DNA of 64,000 bases from an uncultured Oscillospiraceae bacterium (GTDB lineage: Bacteria; Bacillota; Clostridia; Oscillospirales; Ruminococcaceae), in the NCBI GenBank assembly GCA_958448395.1, contig CAUDDP010000001.1, positions 1-64,000 on the forward strand, read 5' to 3'. Shown here piece after piece: positions 15,329 through 25,640 of this stretch. The notes under the pieces were generated by a model, which saw only the letters and a program-made list of their open reading frames with translations, had not been told where the DNA came from and made no database searches. The number at the start of each line of letters is the position of its first letter. Position 1 is the stretch's first letter. Position numbers and translations under genes: made by a program.

Positions 15329-16591
15329 TTATTCCAAATTCTCCCGTTTTATGGATGCCCCCACACCGGACAGCACCGTTTCAATCGCCTCATATCCACG
15401 ATCAATATGAAAAATCTGCGTCACTTCCGTGACGCCCTGTGCTGCCAATCCTGCCAACACCATCGCTGCACCGCCCCGCAAATCCGTTGCACGAACAGGA
15501 GCACCCGAAAGCTGCTGTACCCCTTTCACAACTGCAGTTTGACCGGAAACATAAATTTCCGCCCCCATTTTCAACAGAGCATCCACATGCCGATAACGGT
15601 TTTCAAACACGGTCTCCTCAAACACGCTCACACCGTCTGCACAAGCCATCAATGCCATAAAAATCGGCTGTGCATCCGTTGGAAATCCGGGATGCGGCAT
15701 GGTGCGAATCGGCGGCAATGCCCGCAATCTTGCTGGTGCATGTAAATATAGTGTTTTTTCTGCAACATCAACCCGACAACCAGCCTGTTCCAAAACTGGC
15801 AGCAAATTTTCCATCTGTGCTGGTTCTGTCTGCTTTAGCTGCACCGTACCACTGGTCATTGCTGCTGCCGCCAGATAGGTAATTCCAGCAATCCGATCCG
15901 GCATAATCCGATACACAGTTCCATGTAATGCAGAAACACCATGAATCACAAGCGTATCGCCGCCGTCTCCATAAATTTCTGCACCACATTTTCGCAAAAA
16001 GGATGCCAAATCACAGATTTCCGGTTCCCTTGCGGCATTATAAATATAGGTGGTGCCCTTCGCCCGCACGGCTGCCAGCATAATATTTTCCGTTGCCCCC
16101 ACAGAGGGATATTTCAAGTGAATTTTTGCACCATGCAGTCCATTTCCTACACAGCAATGCAATCGTCCACCATTCTGGGCAATCTCTGCCCCCATTTTTC
16201 GCAGTGCCTCCAAATGCATATCAATCGGTCGTGGCCCTAATTCACACCCTCCCGGATAGGACAGATGACAAACGCCACAGCGACCCAACAATGCACCTAA
16301 AAAAATAATGGAAGACCGCATTTCCTGCATCAGCCGTTCGGGTATTTCTTCACAGCACATCCCGTCCGCTGAAATCACAGCGGTATGTTCCTGCATGTAG
16401 CAGCGACAGCCAAGATCCGTTAAAATCCGACAGGCGGCAAATACATCTGTCAATCTGGGACAGTTCTCCAGAACGGTCTCCCCCTGACAGAGCAGCGAAG
16501 CGGCAAGAATGGGAAGCACGCTGTTTTTAGCACCATGCAGCACAATCGTTCCCTCCAGCGGAATGCCGCCTGTTATGACAAGTTTTTGCAT
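15329..16591 (-). CDS. murA: UDP-N-acetylglucosamine 1-carboxyvinyltransferase MurA
   Basis: This enzyme transfers enolpyruvate from PEP to UDP-GlcNAc, the first committed step of peptidoglycan synthesis. The N-terminal GAKNSVLPILAASLL and the fosfomycin-target cysteine in PGGCELGPRPID (about residue 116) are present. The ATG at 16591 is spaced 8 bases from GAGG; a GTG three codons earlier is the alternative. It lies between murG and ftsQ, the usual clostridial order. Confidence 0.93.
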   Translation of the reverse strand: MQKLVITGGIPLEGTIVLHGAKNSVLPILAASLLCQGETVLENCPRLTDVFAACRILTDLGCRCYMQEHTAVISADGMCCEEIPERLMQEMRSSIIFLGALLGRCGVCHLSYPGGCELGPRPIDMHLEALRKMGAEIAQNGGRLHCCVGNGLHGAKIHLKYPSVGATENIMLAAVRAKGTTYIYNAAREPEICDLASFLRKCGAEIYGDGGDTLVIHGVSALHGTVYRIMPDRIAGITYLAAAAMTSGTVQLKQTEPAQMENLLPVLEQAGCRVDVAEKTLYLHAPARLRALPPIRTMPHPGFPTDAQPIFMALMACADGVSVFEETVFENRYRHVDALLKMGAEIYVSGQTAVVKGVQQLSGAPVRATDLRGGAAMVLAGLAAQGVTEVTQIFHIDRGYEAIETVLSGVGASIKRENLE

Positions 16592-16656
16592 CCGCATCAC
16601 CTCAAGTTCTTTTTCTCATGGTATGCGAATGCAGGTCATTTGGTTCATTCTTACGA

Positions 16657-17823
16657 TTACGATTCTTCCGCAGAGACTGCTGGTTCTGTCAGTGGCTTTC
16701 CGGCCTTTTCCATTAGCTTTTCCACCACATGATAGATTCGATCCGGTGTATCGGAAATAGCAAGTGCTGCTGCCTGTTCTGCCATTTCGTTCACCATCTG
16801 CCGATTTTCATACAGCTCCTCGACATGGTGCATCATACCTTCCACCGTCACATTTTTTTGTTCAATGACAATGGCAGCACCAGCCTTTCCCAATACATTG
16901 GCATTATGCAGCTGGTGATTGCCAGCAACGATCGGAGACGGAATCAAAATAGATGCCTTCCCAGCCGCCTCCAGCTCTGCCAATGTCGAAGCACCTGCCC
17001 GACAGATCACCAAATCCGCTGCTGCCAGACAGGTATCCATATCATGAATATACTCTGTAATCCGCAGCCGTTCACTTCGCATGGGAATACCAGCAGCCCG
17101 CATCGCTGCCGGGAAACTTTCCCGACCCATACCGCCATAACCATGAATATGATTGATTGCCATGCCATTTTGTACATGCCATGGAATCAATGTTTCCATC
17201 ACTTCATTGATACAGCCTGCTCCCAAACTACCACCAAAAGAAAGAATGCACATGCTGTCATCAAACCCCAGCTCCCGTCGTGCTTCCTCCTTGGTCTTCT
17301 GTGTAATACCAGAACGTACTGGTAAACCAGTAATCGTATATGGACAATCGAAATCCATATATTCCAATGCTTCCTTGACTGTCAGCATAACATGGTCAAC
17401 CTCTCGTGCCAGCATTTTATTGGTCACACCCGGAAATGCATTTTGTTCATGAATGGCACAGGGCACACCCATCTTTGCTGCCATCCGAATAATGGGGCCG
17501 GCAACATAGCCGCCTGTACCAATCGCAATATCTGGCTGAAACTCGTTGACAATTTGTTTTGCACGTTTGCCAGATGTAGCAAGATACCAAGCTGCCTGTG
17601 CATTTCTCCGAATATTTTTCATGGTCAGCTTTCTCTGAAAGCCTGCCACTTTAATGGTTGCCAATTGATAACCGGACTGGGGAACCAACTTTGCTTCCAT
17701 GCCGTTTGGTGTTCCAGCAAATAGAAACTCTGCATCCGGCTGATGCGACTGGATAATCGAAGCAATTGCCAAAGCCGGATTGATATGACCGCCTGTACCG
17801 CCGCCTGCAAAAAGCACTTTCAT
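16657..17823 (-). CDS. murG: Lipid II synthase MurG
   Basis: A 388-residue GT-B fold glycosyltransferase that adds GlcNAc to lipid I on the inner membrane face. It has the glycine-rich FAGGGTGGHINPALA at residues 5-19, HEQNAFPGVTNKML near 125, and SFGGSLGA near 195. The C-terminal donor-binding CRAGASTLAELEAAGKA lies near 265-280. The start has a GAGGTG site. The C-terminus is about 20 residues longer than usual. Confidence 0.94.
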   Translation of the reverse strand: MKVLFAGGGTGGHINPALAIASIIQSHQPDAEFLFAGTPNGMEAKLVPQSGYQLATIKVAGFQRKLTMKNIRRNAQAAWYLATSGKRAKQIVNEFQPDIAIGTGGYVAGPIIRMAAKMGVPCAIHEQNAFPGVTNKMLAREVDHVMLTVKEALEYMDFDCPYTITGLPVRSGITQKTKEEARRELGFDDSMCILSFGGSLGAGCINEVMETLIPWHVQNGMAINHIHGYGGMGRESFPAAMRAAGIPMRSERLRITEYIHDMDTCLAAADLVICRAGASTLAELEAAGKASILIPSPIVAGNHQLHNANVLGKAGAAIVIEQKNVTVEGMMHHVEELYENRQMVNEMAEQAAALAISDTPDRIYHVVEKLMEKAGKPLTEPAVSAEES

Positions 17824-17864
17824 AGAAATTTCACCTCATCAGTTTGCATTCTGTTTTCTGTTTC

Positions 17865-19154
17865 TTAAGTCGTTCCGACAGCTGGTTTTTGATTCGCTGC
17901 CGATTCTGCTGTCTTCTTTTCTGTTGCAGCTGTTTTCACCAAATTAGTTTCCTTGGTCGGTGTTTCTGCCCGGTATCGAACACGAGAGATGTTCAGAACA
18001 ATTCCCATTTCTGCCAACTGCAAAATCAATGCCGTACCACCGTAACTAAAGAACGGCAAACTAATCCCTGTATTTGGAATCAGGTTGCTGACAACGCCAA
18101 TGTTAATAAATGCCTGCAAACCAATGTGCATGGTAAAGCCAACTGCCAGCAGCATACCAAATTTATCATGTGCACGAGAGGCAATATAAAAGCCTCGGAT
18201 CAGCAGCAGTACAAACAGCAATACCACTGTCAGTGCCCCAACAAATCCCAATTCCTCACAAACGATGGAAAACACAAAGTCATTCTTAGTCTCTGGAAGG
18301 TACAGATATTTCTGTCTGGACTCACCAAGTCCCAGACCAAACAAACCGCCTGAACCAATGGCAATCAAAGATTGGCAGGTCTGCCAAGTACCGCCCTGAC
18401 TATCAGAAAACGGATCCAGCCAAGATTCGATACGCGTCTGGAAGTAACCATATCCCTCTGAAATGGACAAGTACAAAACGATTCCCACAATGGCTGCCAC
18501 ACCTGTAATCACGAGTGCAAAGAAGTGTGTTGGGCGGATACCACCGACAATTACCATGGAGAGCGCAATCGTACTAATCAAAATGGTACCAGACAAGTGC
18601 GGCTCCATCATCAGCAAAGCCGCTACAACACCCAATGCCAGCAGATACGGCATAACCCCTGTTTTAAAACGATTCATTCGATCATAATTTTTCTCAATAT
18701 GATAGGCAAAAAAGATAACAATCCCAATTTTCATCAACTCAGACGGCTGAAAGTTAAAGCTGCCGATTACCAACCAACGCTGTGCACCACCCTCACTGGT
18801 ACCAACCAGCAAAACCAAAAGCAATAAAATCACTGATACAACGTAAGCTGCCACCGCAATTCCCGGTGTCTTATAAAGATGGTAATCAACAATTGACAAA
18901 AACCACATGGCTGCCAATCCAACCACTGCCATTTTAATTTGTTCTTTTGCGTAATAGCTACCCTCTAATCCTTCTGCAATCGCCCAAGCATAACTTGCGG
19001 AAAACATCATAATGATGCCAATGACCAAAAGAGCAATGACGATCAGGAAAAATGCCAGATCGACTTCTCCGTACCGCACACCCTTCTGCCAAAGCGGAAA
19101 CCGAAAACGGTTCTTTTTCTTTTCTGCCTGACTCACAGCTGTTGTTTCTGCCAT
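17865..19154 (-). CDS. ftsW: SEDS peptidoglycan polymerase FtsW/SpoVE
   Basis: This polytopic membrane protein of 429 residues has about ten helices. It polymerises lipid II together with a class B PBP. Typical SEDS segments are FQPSELMKIG near residue 145, a periplasmic loop with PFSDSQGGTWQTCQSLIAIGSGG near 255-277, and ISLPFFSYGGTAL near 365. The ATG at 19154 lies 6 bases from AGGAGG. An in-frame TTG at 19160 is too close to that site. Sequence alone does not separate FtsW from SpoVE. Confidence 0.9.
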   Translation of the reverse strand: MAETTAVSQAEKKKNRFRFPLWQKGVRYGEVDLAFFLIVIALLVIGIIMMFSASYAWAIAEGLEGSYYAKEQIKMAVVGLAAMWFLSIVDYHLYKTPGIAVAAYVVSVILLLLVLLVGTSEGGAQRWLVIGSFNFQPSELMKIGIVIFFAYHIEKNYDRMNRFKTGVMPYLLALGVVAALLMMEPHLSGTILISTIALSMVIVGGIRPTHFFALVITGVAAIVGIVLYLSISEGYGYFQTRIESWLDPFSDSQGGTWQTCQSLIAIGSGGLFGLGLGESRQKYLYLPETKNDFVFSIVCEELGFVGALTVVLLFVLLLIRGFYIASRAHDKFGMLLAVGFTMHIGLQAFINIGVVSNLIPNTGISLPFFSYGGTALILQLAEMGIVLNISRVRYRAETPTKETNLVKTAATEKKTAESAANQKPAVGTT

Positions 19155-19205
19155 ATGCAACCTCCTTGCACATTTTCACCTTCCGCCTGCCAATCCAAAC
19201 AGGAC

Positions 19206-20249
19206 TTAGACAAACAATACCAAAAGCAATCCCAGAATGCCCATCACCAGAGCAAACAGAGAAAATGTAATTACAATCTTATATTCACTAAAACCACTCA
19301 ATTCAAAATGGTGATGGATTGGGGTCATCTTAAAAATTCTTCTGCCTTCTCCATACTTTTTCTTGGTATACTTAAAGTAAGTAACCTGAATCACAACAGA
19401 AAGTGCCTCCAGAATATAGAGCAGTGCCACCAAAAGCAAAACCAGATGCTGATGGGTGACCAATCCCACGGAAACCACTGCTGCTCCTAGGTACATTGAA
19501 CCAGTGTCCCCCATGAAACACTTTGCCGGATGTAAGTTCCAAACCAAAAAGCCCAGACAGCCGCCTGCCAGTGCAATGGTGAAAATGGACATCTCCTGTA
19601 ACGAAAGCAACACGCAAATGATGGTCATCAGCAGCATATTGACCATCGTCACCGTCCCACAAAGACCATCTACGCCATCCGTCAGATTGACCGCATTGGT
19701 CAAATACAGAATCACAACCAGCATCAGCGGATAATAGAACCATGAAATATCAAACGAGAAGAAGGAGAAATTCAAGGTGGTATCCCGATCGCCCAGCCAA
19801 TACTGTACGCCCAGCCATGCTGCTGCTACGATAACCTGCAAAACAATTTTCTGCATTGGAGAGAGTCCGTCATTTTTCTTCTGTACAACTTTTTTAAAGT
19901 CATCAATAAACCCAATCAAACCAAACAGAATCGCAAAAATCATACAGCTCAACATCTGTATGCCACGATTCAAATCCAAACCTTCTGTACCAGATACTGT
20001 GCTGTCATTGCATACGATACGATATAGACAATATCCGACTCCAACTGCAACGGCAGTGGAAAAAATAAATAAAATACCACCCATGGTAGGCGTACCCTGT
20101 TTTTTGGCGTGCCATTCCGGTCCAAATTTCATTTTGATGGGCTGCCCAAATTTTAACTTATGCAGAAAAGGAACCAATGCCTTTCCAAATACGGCTGCTA
20201 TCAGAAATGACAGCAATGCAACAATGACATTAATACTCCACAGCGGCAT
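19206..20249 (-). CDS. mraY: Phospho-MurNAc-pentapeptide transferase MraY
   Basis: An integral membrane enzyme that joins UDP-MurNAc-pentapeptide to undecaprenyl phosphate. Key segments are KQGTPTMGG near residue 45, the catalytic Asp pair in GFIDDFKKV near 105, NAVNLTDGVDGL near 180, and GDTGS and HHHFE-like loops. The start at 20249 follows AGGAGG and overlaps the end of murF by 20 bases. The expected next gene, murD, is absent; ftsW follows directly. Confidence 0.93.
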   Translation of the reverse strand: MPLWSINVIVALLSFLIAAVFGKALVPFLHKLKFGQPIKMKFGPEWHAKKQGTPTMGGILFIFSTAVAVGVGYCLYRIVCNDSTVSGTEGLDLNRGIQMLSCMIFAILFGLIGFIDDFKKVVQKKNDGLSPMQKIVLQVIVAAAWLGVQYWLGDRDTTLNFSFFSFDISWFYYPLMLVVILYLTNAVNLTDGVDGLCGTVTMVNMLLMTIICVLLSLQEMSIFTIALAGGCLGFLVWNLHPAKCFMGDTGSMYLGAAVVSVGLVTHQHLVLLLVALLYILEALSVVIQVTYFKYTKKKYGEGRRIFKMTPIHHHFELSGFSEYKIVITFSLFALVMGILGLLLVLFV

Positions 20250-21612
20250 GAACGGATTCCTCCTGTCTAAAAATTTCTTCCATGCAGTCTTCCAGATGCA
20301 TACCACGACTTGCCTTGAACAGCAGTACATCACCCGGTCTGAGATATGCCCGAATCGCACTGCAAAGTTCTATTTTATCCTCCGTATGAAATACGGAAGT
20401 CCCTGCCGCCCCTGCCGCTCTGGCAATTGCGATGGACTCTTTTCCATAACAGAACAACTGGTCTAAGTGACTGCCAGCTGCCATATCGCCTACCATACTG
20501 TGCAGCTTAGAAGAAAGTTTTCCCAGCTCCAGCATATCACCCAGAACCGCAACGCGTCTGCCCTCTCCCTTCATCTGCCGCAGTACATGCAACGCTGCAC
20601 GCATAGAATCCGGACTTGCATTATAACAGTCTGCAATCACAGTATATGGTCCACGCTGCTCAATATTCTGCCGGAACGGAATCGGCTGGTAATCTGCCAA
20701 TGCCTTGCAGATCACATCTGGTGCAATGCTACAAATTCGTCCCACACAGAATGCCGCCAGTGCATTCATTACATTGTGCATTCCCACACAAGGCAGAACA
20801 GCAGGAAAGGTTCTGCCATCCTTTGTTATGATCGTAAAGGTGGTTTCATTATCTCCCTCCTGTACATCTGCCGCTGTAACATCCGCCGTTTTCGTCTCCA
20901 GACCGTATGTATAAACAGGTCTGTCCAATTGCTCTGCAAATGGTGCAAGGTGCGGATCATCCACATTCAACACCAACGGTGCATCTGGCTTCATACCATC
21001 CAGTATTTCCATTTTCGCCTTCAAAATACCTTCCTGTGAACCCAGATTTTCAATATGGGAGAATCCAATATTCGTAATTACGCCGATGGTCGGCTGTGTC
21101 GCACAACTCAACCGATGAATCTCACCAAAGTGAGACATTCCCATCTCAATCACAGCCGCTTCATGTTTTGGTGCAAGATGCAGCAGCATCTTTGGCAAAC
21201 CAATCTCATTGTTCAAGTTTCCCTGCGTTTTCAATGTTTCAAACGCCGCAGAAAGTACCAGTGCAATCATTTCTTTTGTGGTTGTTTTTCCAACACTGCC
21301 CGTTACCCCCACTAAAATGGGAGAAAACTTTCTTCTATAGTAAGCGGCGATTTGCAGCAATGCCCTTCCGGTATCCGGTACGACAATGCAGGGAAAATCT
21401 GCGATTGGGTGATCAGTAACGGCTGCCACTGCCCCATCGGAAATGGCTTTCTGTACAAACTGATGTCCGTCAAAATTGGCACCACGCAATGCCAGAAACA
21501 GACAGCCTGCCTCCAGTTTTCTGGTATCCGTACAGACGTCATTCACTTCTGCTTCAAACGGTGCCGTGCCCCCGACAGCCGCTGCAATTTCTGATAATTG
21601 TAACTTCTCCAT
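20230..21612 (-). CDS. murF: UDP-MurNAc-tripeptide-D-Ala-D-Ala ligase MurF
   Basis: This 460-residue Mur ligase completes the cytoplasmic pentapeptide precursor. The ATP loop is GVTGSVGKTTTKEM near residue 105, and the carbamylated-lysine/Mg region is near 185. DCYNASPDSMRAAL near 315 is the MurF signature. The start at 21612 follows a GGTGGGGG run. It overlaps mraY and follows murE by 14 bases, so translation is probably coupled. Confidence 0.93.
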   Translation of the reverse strand: MEKLQLSEIAAAVGGTAPFEAEVNDVCTDTRKLEAGCLFLALRGANFDGHQFVQKAISDGAVAAVTDHPIADFPCIVVPDTGRALLQIAAYYRRKFSPILVGVTGSVGKTTTKEMIALVLSAAFETLKTQGNLNNEIGLPKMLLHLAPKHEAAVIEMGMSHFGEIHRLSCATQPTIGVITNIGFSHIENLGSQEGILKAKMEILDGMKPDAPLVLNVDDPHLAPFAEQLDRPVYTYGLETKTADVTAADVQEGDNETTFTIITKDGRTFPAVLPCVGMHNVMNALAAFCVGRICSIAPDVICKALADYQPIPFRQNIEQRGPYTVIADCYNASPDSMRAALHVLRQMKGEGRRVAVLGDMLELGKLSSKLHSMVGDMAAGSHLDQLFCYGKESIAIARAAGAAGTSVFHTEDKIELCSAIRAYLRPGDVLLFKASRGMHLEDCMEEIFRQEESVHAAVEY

Positions 21613-21626
21613 GTTTTTCCCCCACC

Positions 21627-23060
21627 TTATAGTTTTGTCAAGCACTCTGCAACGATTTCCCGTTCATCCATGTGAATGTGAACATTATTCGCCAGAATCT
21701 GATAATCCTCATGTCCTTTGCCCGCCAGCACCAGCACATCTCCCGGCTTTGCCAACTGCATTCCACGCAGAATGGCTTCCTTCCGATCAATCACCACTTC
21801 ATATGGCACAGAACAACCTTCCAACCCTGTCAAAATGTCCTGAATAATTGCCATTGGTTCTTCATCTCTTGGGTTATCGGAGGTGATAACCAGAAAGTCT
21901 GCATATCCTGCTGCTGCTTTTGCCATCTTTGGTCGTTTGGTCTTATCCCGGTTGCCACCACATCCAAACAGGCAAATCAACCTTCCCTCTGTATATTCTT
22001 TTACACTTTTCAAGATGTTTTCAATGGCATCTGGGGTATGTGCATAATCACAAATCACAGAAAATGATTTCCCAGTCGGAATCACCTCACAGCGTCCTCG
22101 TACGCCCCGACACTGCTGCAAAGCTTGCAAGACCTGTGCATTTGATAAGCCCAATTCCATGCAGACAGCACATGCTGCCATGACATTAGAAACATTGAAC
22201 ATACCAGTCATCTGCATATTGACTGGATAAGACTTTCCGCCATAGCACAGCCAAAAACTCGTACCATTTGGCCGCAGCTTAATGGCATCCGCATAATAAT
22301 CCGCAGAGGAAGAATTTCCATAGGTTTGCATTGCACAAGGGATTTCTCCTGCAAGACGCTTGCCATAGGCATCGTCAATATTGATAACAGCATAATCCGT
22401 AATATCAAACAACATTTTCTTTGCTTGATAATATGCCTCCATCGTCTTATGATAATCCAGATGATCCTGCGTCAAGTTTGTAAAAACTGCTGCACGAAAG
22501 TGGGTCGGACCAATCCGATGCTGCACTAATCCAAAAGAAGAAACCTCCATGACAACATAGTCGCATCCAGCATCCACCATTTTTCGATAGAGTGCCATCA
22601 AATCATAGACCATTGGTGTGGTGTTATCCGTATGAAACACCTGATCGCCAATTTCATTTTGAATGGTTCCAATCAAACCAACCAGATAACCATTTGCTGT
22701 CAAAATGTGTTTAATGACATTGGTAATCGTAGTTTTCCCATTTGTGCCCGTAACACCGATAAACGACATCTGCTGTTCTGGGTGACCAAACCAAGCAGCA
22801 CACAGCTGTCCATAAAAGACATAGGTATTTGGAACAATAATCTGTTGCTTGCCAAGTCCCAGATCCCGTTCTACAACAACCGCCACTGCACCTTTTTCCA
22901 GCATTTCCGCTGCAACGGTATGCCCATCAAAATGGTCACCCTTTATACAGACAAACAAATACCCCTCTTGTACCTTTCGAGAGTCATTTGTAATGCCGCT
23001 AATTTCTCTGTCCTCTAACTCTGTTTCTGCATTGCCTTCTAATAATGCATACAACTGCAT
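21627..23060 (-). CDS. murE: UDP-MurNAc-tripeptide synthetase MurE
   Basis: This 477-residue Mur ligase adds the third amino acid of the stem peptide. It shows GVTGTNGKTTITN near residue 107, the TTPMVYDL segment that contacts substrate, and TSDNPRDEEP near 397. The DNPR motif is the known marker for meso-diaminopimelate rather than lysine. The ATG at 23060 has an AAAGGCGG site; a much longer upstream open frame is not convincing. Confidence 0.93.
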   Translation of the reverse strand: MQLYALLEGNAETELEDREISGITNDSRKVQEGYLFVCIKGDHFDGHTVAAEMLEKGAVAVVVERDLGLGKQQIIVPNTYVFYGQLCAAWFGHPEQQMSFIGVTGTNGKTTITNVIKHILTANGYLVGLIGTIQNEIGDQVFHTDNTTPMVYDLMALYRKMVDAGCDYVVMEVSSFGLVQHRIGPTHFRAAVFTNLTQDHLDYHKTMEAYYQAKKMLFDITDYAVINIDDAYGKRLAGEIPCAMQTYGNSSSADYYADAIKLRPNGTSFWLCYGGKSYPVNMQMTGMFNVSNVMAACAVCMELGLSNAQVLQALQQCRGVRGRCEVIPTGKSFSVICDYAHTPDAIENILKSVKEYTEGRLICLFGCGGNRDKTKRPKMAKAAAGYADFLVITSDNPRDEEPMAIIQDILTGLEGCSVPYEVVIDRKEAILRGMQLAKPGDVLVLAGKGHEDYQILANNVHIHMDEREIVAECLTKL

Positions 23061-23225
23061 GACAGATAACCGCCTTTCTTTTTCTTTTACAGTATTCCAA
23101 TACACCTTTTCCATTTTGCTTTTACCAATCATATCAAAAAAGGGATGCTTTCTTTCAAAGCCTCCCCTTTTCTCGTCTTTGCATAATTGCAATGGGGCTG
23201 CTGTTTGTTTTCCAGAACACAAATT

Positions 23226-25598
23226 TTATTCTTCTTCATCGCTCTGGTCATCGATGGACATCGTCAAGCTGATGACAGTCCCCACTTCTACGGTTGCACC
23301 AAATGGTTCAGACTGGAACTGTACCTTTGCATTTGTATTTTCAGAAGAAGCTCCCATCGTTACGATATTCAGTCCCAATTCTGTCAGTACAGCATTTGCC
23401 TCTGCCGCAGTCATATCAATCAGATTCGGCACCTTGACTACCTCTGGTTCGATCTCTTCTTCTGTATACAAAATGACTTTGCCGCCTTTTTCAATCACAG
23501 AACCCGTCTTCGGACACTGCGATAAAACACGGTTGCCCTCTCCGACCACCTCATAAACCAAGCCCATATCATCCAAGGTGGAGGTTGCATTTTCCAGTGA
23601 TTTTTCCTGCATCATTGGCACTGTAACATTTCGTTCTGCATACTCCTCATCCGTATATTCCGGATAAAATCCCAAATACGGTAGAATCTGTGACATAACC
23701 GTTCTCGCATATGGTGCAACAACGGTACCACCATAATAATTAATGGAATTATCCGGTTCATCTGCTAAAATCAGCATAATGACCTCTGGATCATCGGCAG
23801 GTGCAAAACAACCGTATGATGCAACATACTTCATTTCAATCCCATCATATTCATCCAATTTTTCTGCTGTACCAGACTTACCACCAATCCGATACCCTTC
23901 AATATAAGCATTATGGGAATGATTTCCCTGCACGACTGCTTCAAGCTGTTCCCGTACTGTCTTCGAAGTAGCCTCCGAAATCACCTGTCGCTTTTCTTCT
24001 GTTTTATGTGTCATCACAATATTACCGTCTGCATCTACCACCTGTTCCACCAGATATGGTGTAACCAGCTTTCCGCCATTGATGGCAGTGGCATAGGCTG
24101 TAATCATTTGAATTGGCGTAATCTTATTTGCCTGACCAAAAGAAGAAGAGGCAAGGTCAACATTGGACATACTATCTTCTGAGATATACAAACTGCCTAC
24201 TTCCCCTGGCAAATCAATCCCTGTTGTTTCTGTCAAGCCAAAGCCTTTAAAATAATAAGAAAATTTAGAAGTTCCCAAACGCAAACCAATTTCCATAAAA
24301 GCCGGGTTACAGGAATTTGTCAAAGCTTTTGTAAAGGTCTGTGCACCATGCCCACTTCGGTTGGAACAGCCAATGGTTTCTCCCATAACCGTAAAAGAAC
24401 CACTGCAATAAAAGGAATCATTTTGCAGATCAATCAATTTTTCTTCCATTGCCGCAGCAGTGGTGACAACCTTAAAGACAGAGCCCGGGTAATGAATTTC
24501 AGAAATTGCTTTGTTCTTCCACTGCGTTTCTCTTGCTGCCAGATAGGCATCACTGTATTCCTGCCCTGCAAGAGAGTCCAGTGTTTTAGATGTTGCAGTA
24601 TCATAAATCATAGACGGTTGGTTCAAATCAAAAGAAGGATAGGTTGCCATTGCATAAATTGCACCTGTCTTTGGATTCATAATGATACCACAGGCACGCT
24701 TCTGCACATTATATGCAACTACCATTTCACCAATTGCCTTTTCCAGATAATATTGCAGTGTTGTATCTAATGTCAAATAAAGGGAAGCACCATTTTCTGC
24801 TTCATATGTAGTAGAATACCGATATGGCATCTCCTCACCATTTGCCGCTTGTGCAGAAATAATTCTGCCATCCACACCAGCAAGATAGTCATTATATTGA
24901 TATTCCAGACCATACTGACCATCCCCATCTCCATTGGTAAAGCCAATCACGCTGGCAGCCAATTCTTCCTGTGGATAGTACCGTTTTGTAGTCGCCTCTG
25001 TTGCAAAGGAAACCAGATTCAAATTATCAAAATAGCTGTCGATTTCATCCGCAACATTTTTTTCAACCTGTGTTTGCAGCACATAATATCGACCATCTGC
25101 TTCAAATGCTTTTAAAATTTCTTCCTTTTCAACATTCAGCTTACCAGCCAAATAGACAGCAATATTTTCTTTTAACATAGGAATGTCAATCAAATCTTTT
25201 GCCGTATCGTCTGACTTTTCTGCTGCTGCTTTTTTGCTTTCATTATTTTTTTCTACATCTTCCATTTCATCCCGAAAGAGCTGCGGGTCAATATATACAT
25301 TGTAAACCGTTGCACTCCATGCCAGCGGTGTACTAGTTGCATCATAAATAGAACCACGCTGTGCTTCCAAACGCATTGTCCCAAAATGATAATTATTTGC
25401 TAATGCTTCATATTTGTTATTATCAATAACGGATACTTTAAACAATTTTCCAATAATAAAGCAAGAAAAAATTAACATCGCAATTTGAATGATAACATTG
25501 GCACGGAATTTCATTCGTGCAGTTGGTGCATTTGTACCAGATGCTTGCAATTTATCATATTGTTTGTTATCCAAAAGAATGACACGCCCTTTCAGCAT
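23226..25598 (-). CDS. Class B penicillin-binding protein (SpoVD/PBP2-like) with PASTA domains
   Basis: This membrane-anchored transpeptidase cross-links septal or spore peptidoglycan with FtsW/SpoVE. It has a transmembrane helix near residues 33-55 and the dimerisation domain beginning RGSIYDATSTPLAWS. The transpeptidase nucleophile motif is SVFK in HYPGSVFKV, followed by SCN and KSGTAEK. Two C-terminal PASTA repeats begin VTVPMM and VKVPNL, as in SpoVD. The start is uncertain: ATG 25598 directly follows a terminator-like hairpin and has no clear ribosome site. TTG 25574 with AAAGGG upstream is an alternative; TTG 25658 lies within the hairpin leader. Confidence 0.88.
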   Translation of the reverse strand: MLKGRVILLDNKQYDKLQASGTNAPTARMKFRANVIIQIAMLIFSCFIIGKLFKVSVIDNNKYEALANNYHFGTMRLEAQRGSIYDATSTPLAWSATVYNVYIDPQLFRDEMEDVEKNNESKKAAAEKSDDTAKDLIDIPMLKENIAVYLAGKLNVEKEEILKAFEADGRYYVLQTQVEKNVADEIDSYFDNLNLVSFATEATTKRYYPQEELAASVIGFTNGDGDGQYGLEYQYNDYLAGVDGRIISAQAANGEEMPYRYSTTYEAENGASLYLTLDTTLQYYLEKAIGEMVVAYNVQKRACGIIMNPKTGAIYAMATYPSFDLNQPSMIYDTATSKTLDSLAGQEYSDAYLAARETQWKNKAISEIHYPGSVFKVVTTAAAMEEKLIDLQNDSFYCSGSFTVMGETIGCSNRSGHGAQTFTKALTNSCNPAFMEIGLRLGTSKFSYYFKGFGLTETTGIDLPGEVGSLYISEDSMSNVDLASSSFGQANKITPIQMITAYATAINGGKLVTPYLVEQVVDADGNIVMTHKTEEKRQVISEATSKTVREQLEAVVQGNHSHNAYIEGYRIGGKSGTAEKLDEYDGIEMKYVASYGCFAPADDPEVIMLILADEPDNSINYYGGTVVAPYARTVMSQILPYLGFYPEYTDEEYAERNVTVPMMQEKSLENATSTLDDMGLVYEVVGEGNRVLSQCPKTGSVIEKGGKVILYTEEEIEPEVVKVPNLIDMTAAEANAVLTELGLNIVTMGASSENTNAKVQFQSEPFGATVEVGTVISLTMSIDDQSDEEE

Positions 25599-25640
25599 AA
25601 AAATAGAAGAAGGCAGGGAACTGTTACCGAATCCCCCGCC
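25599..25640 (-). terminator. Terminator-like hairpin directly before the PBP gene
   Basis: On the minus strand, a GGC-G-GGGA arm near 25632-25640 pairs with TCCC-T-GCC at 25612-25619. It is followed by TTCTTCTATTTTT, which abuts the possible PBP ATG. It could attenuate transcription from ftsL into the PBP gene. Confidence 0.55.
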
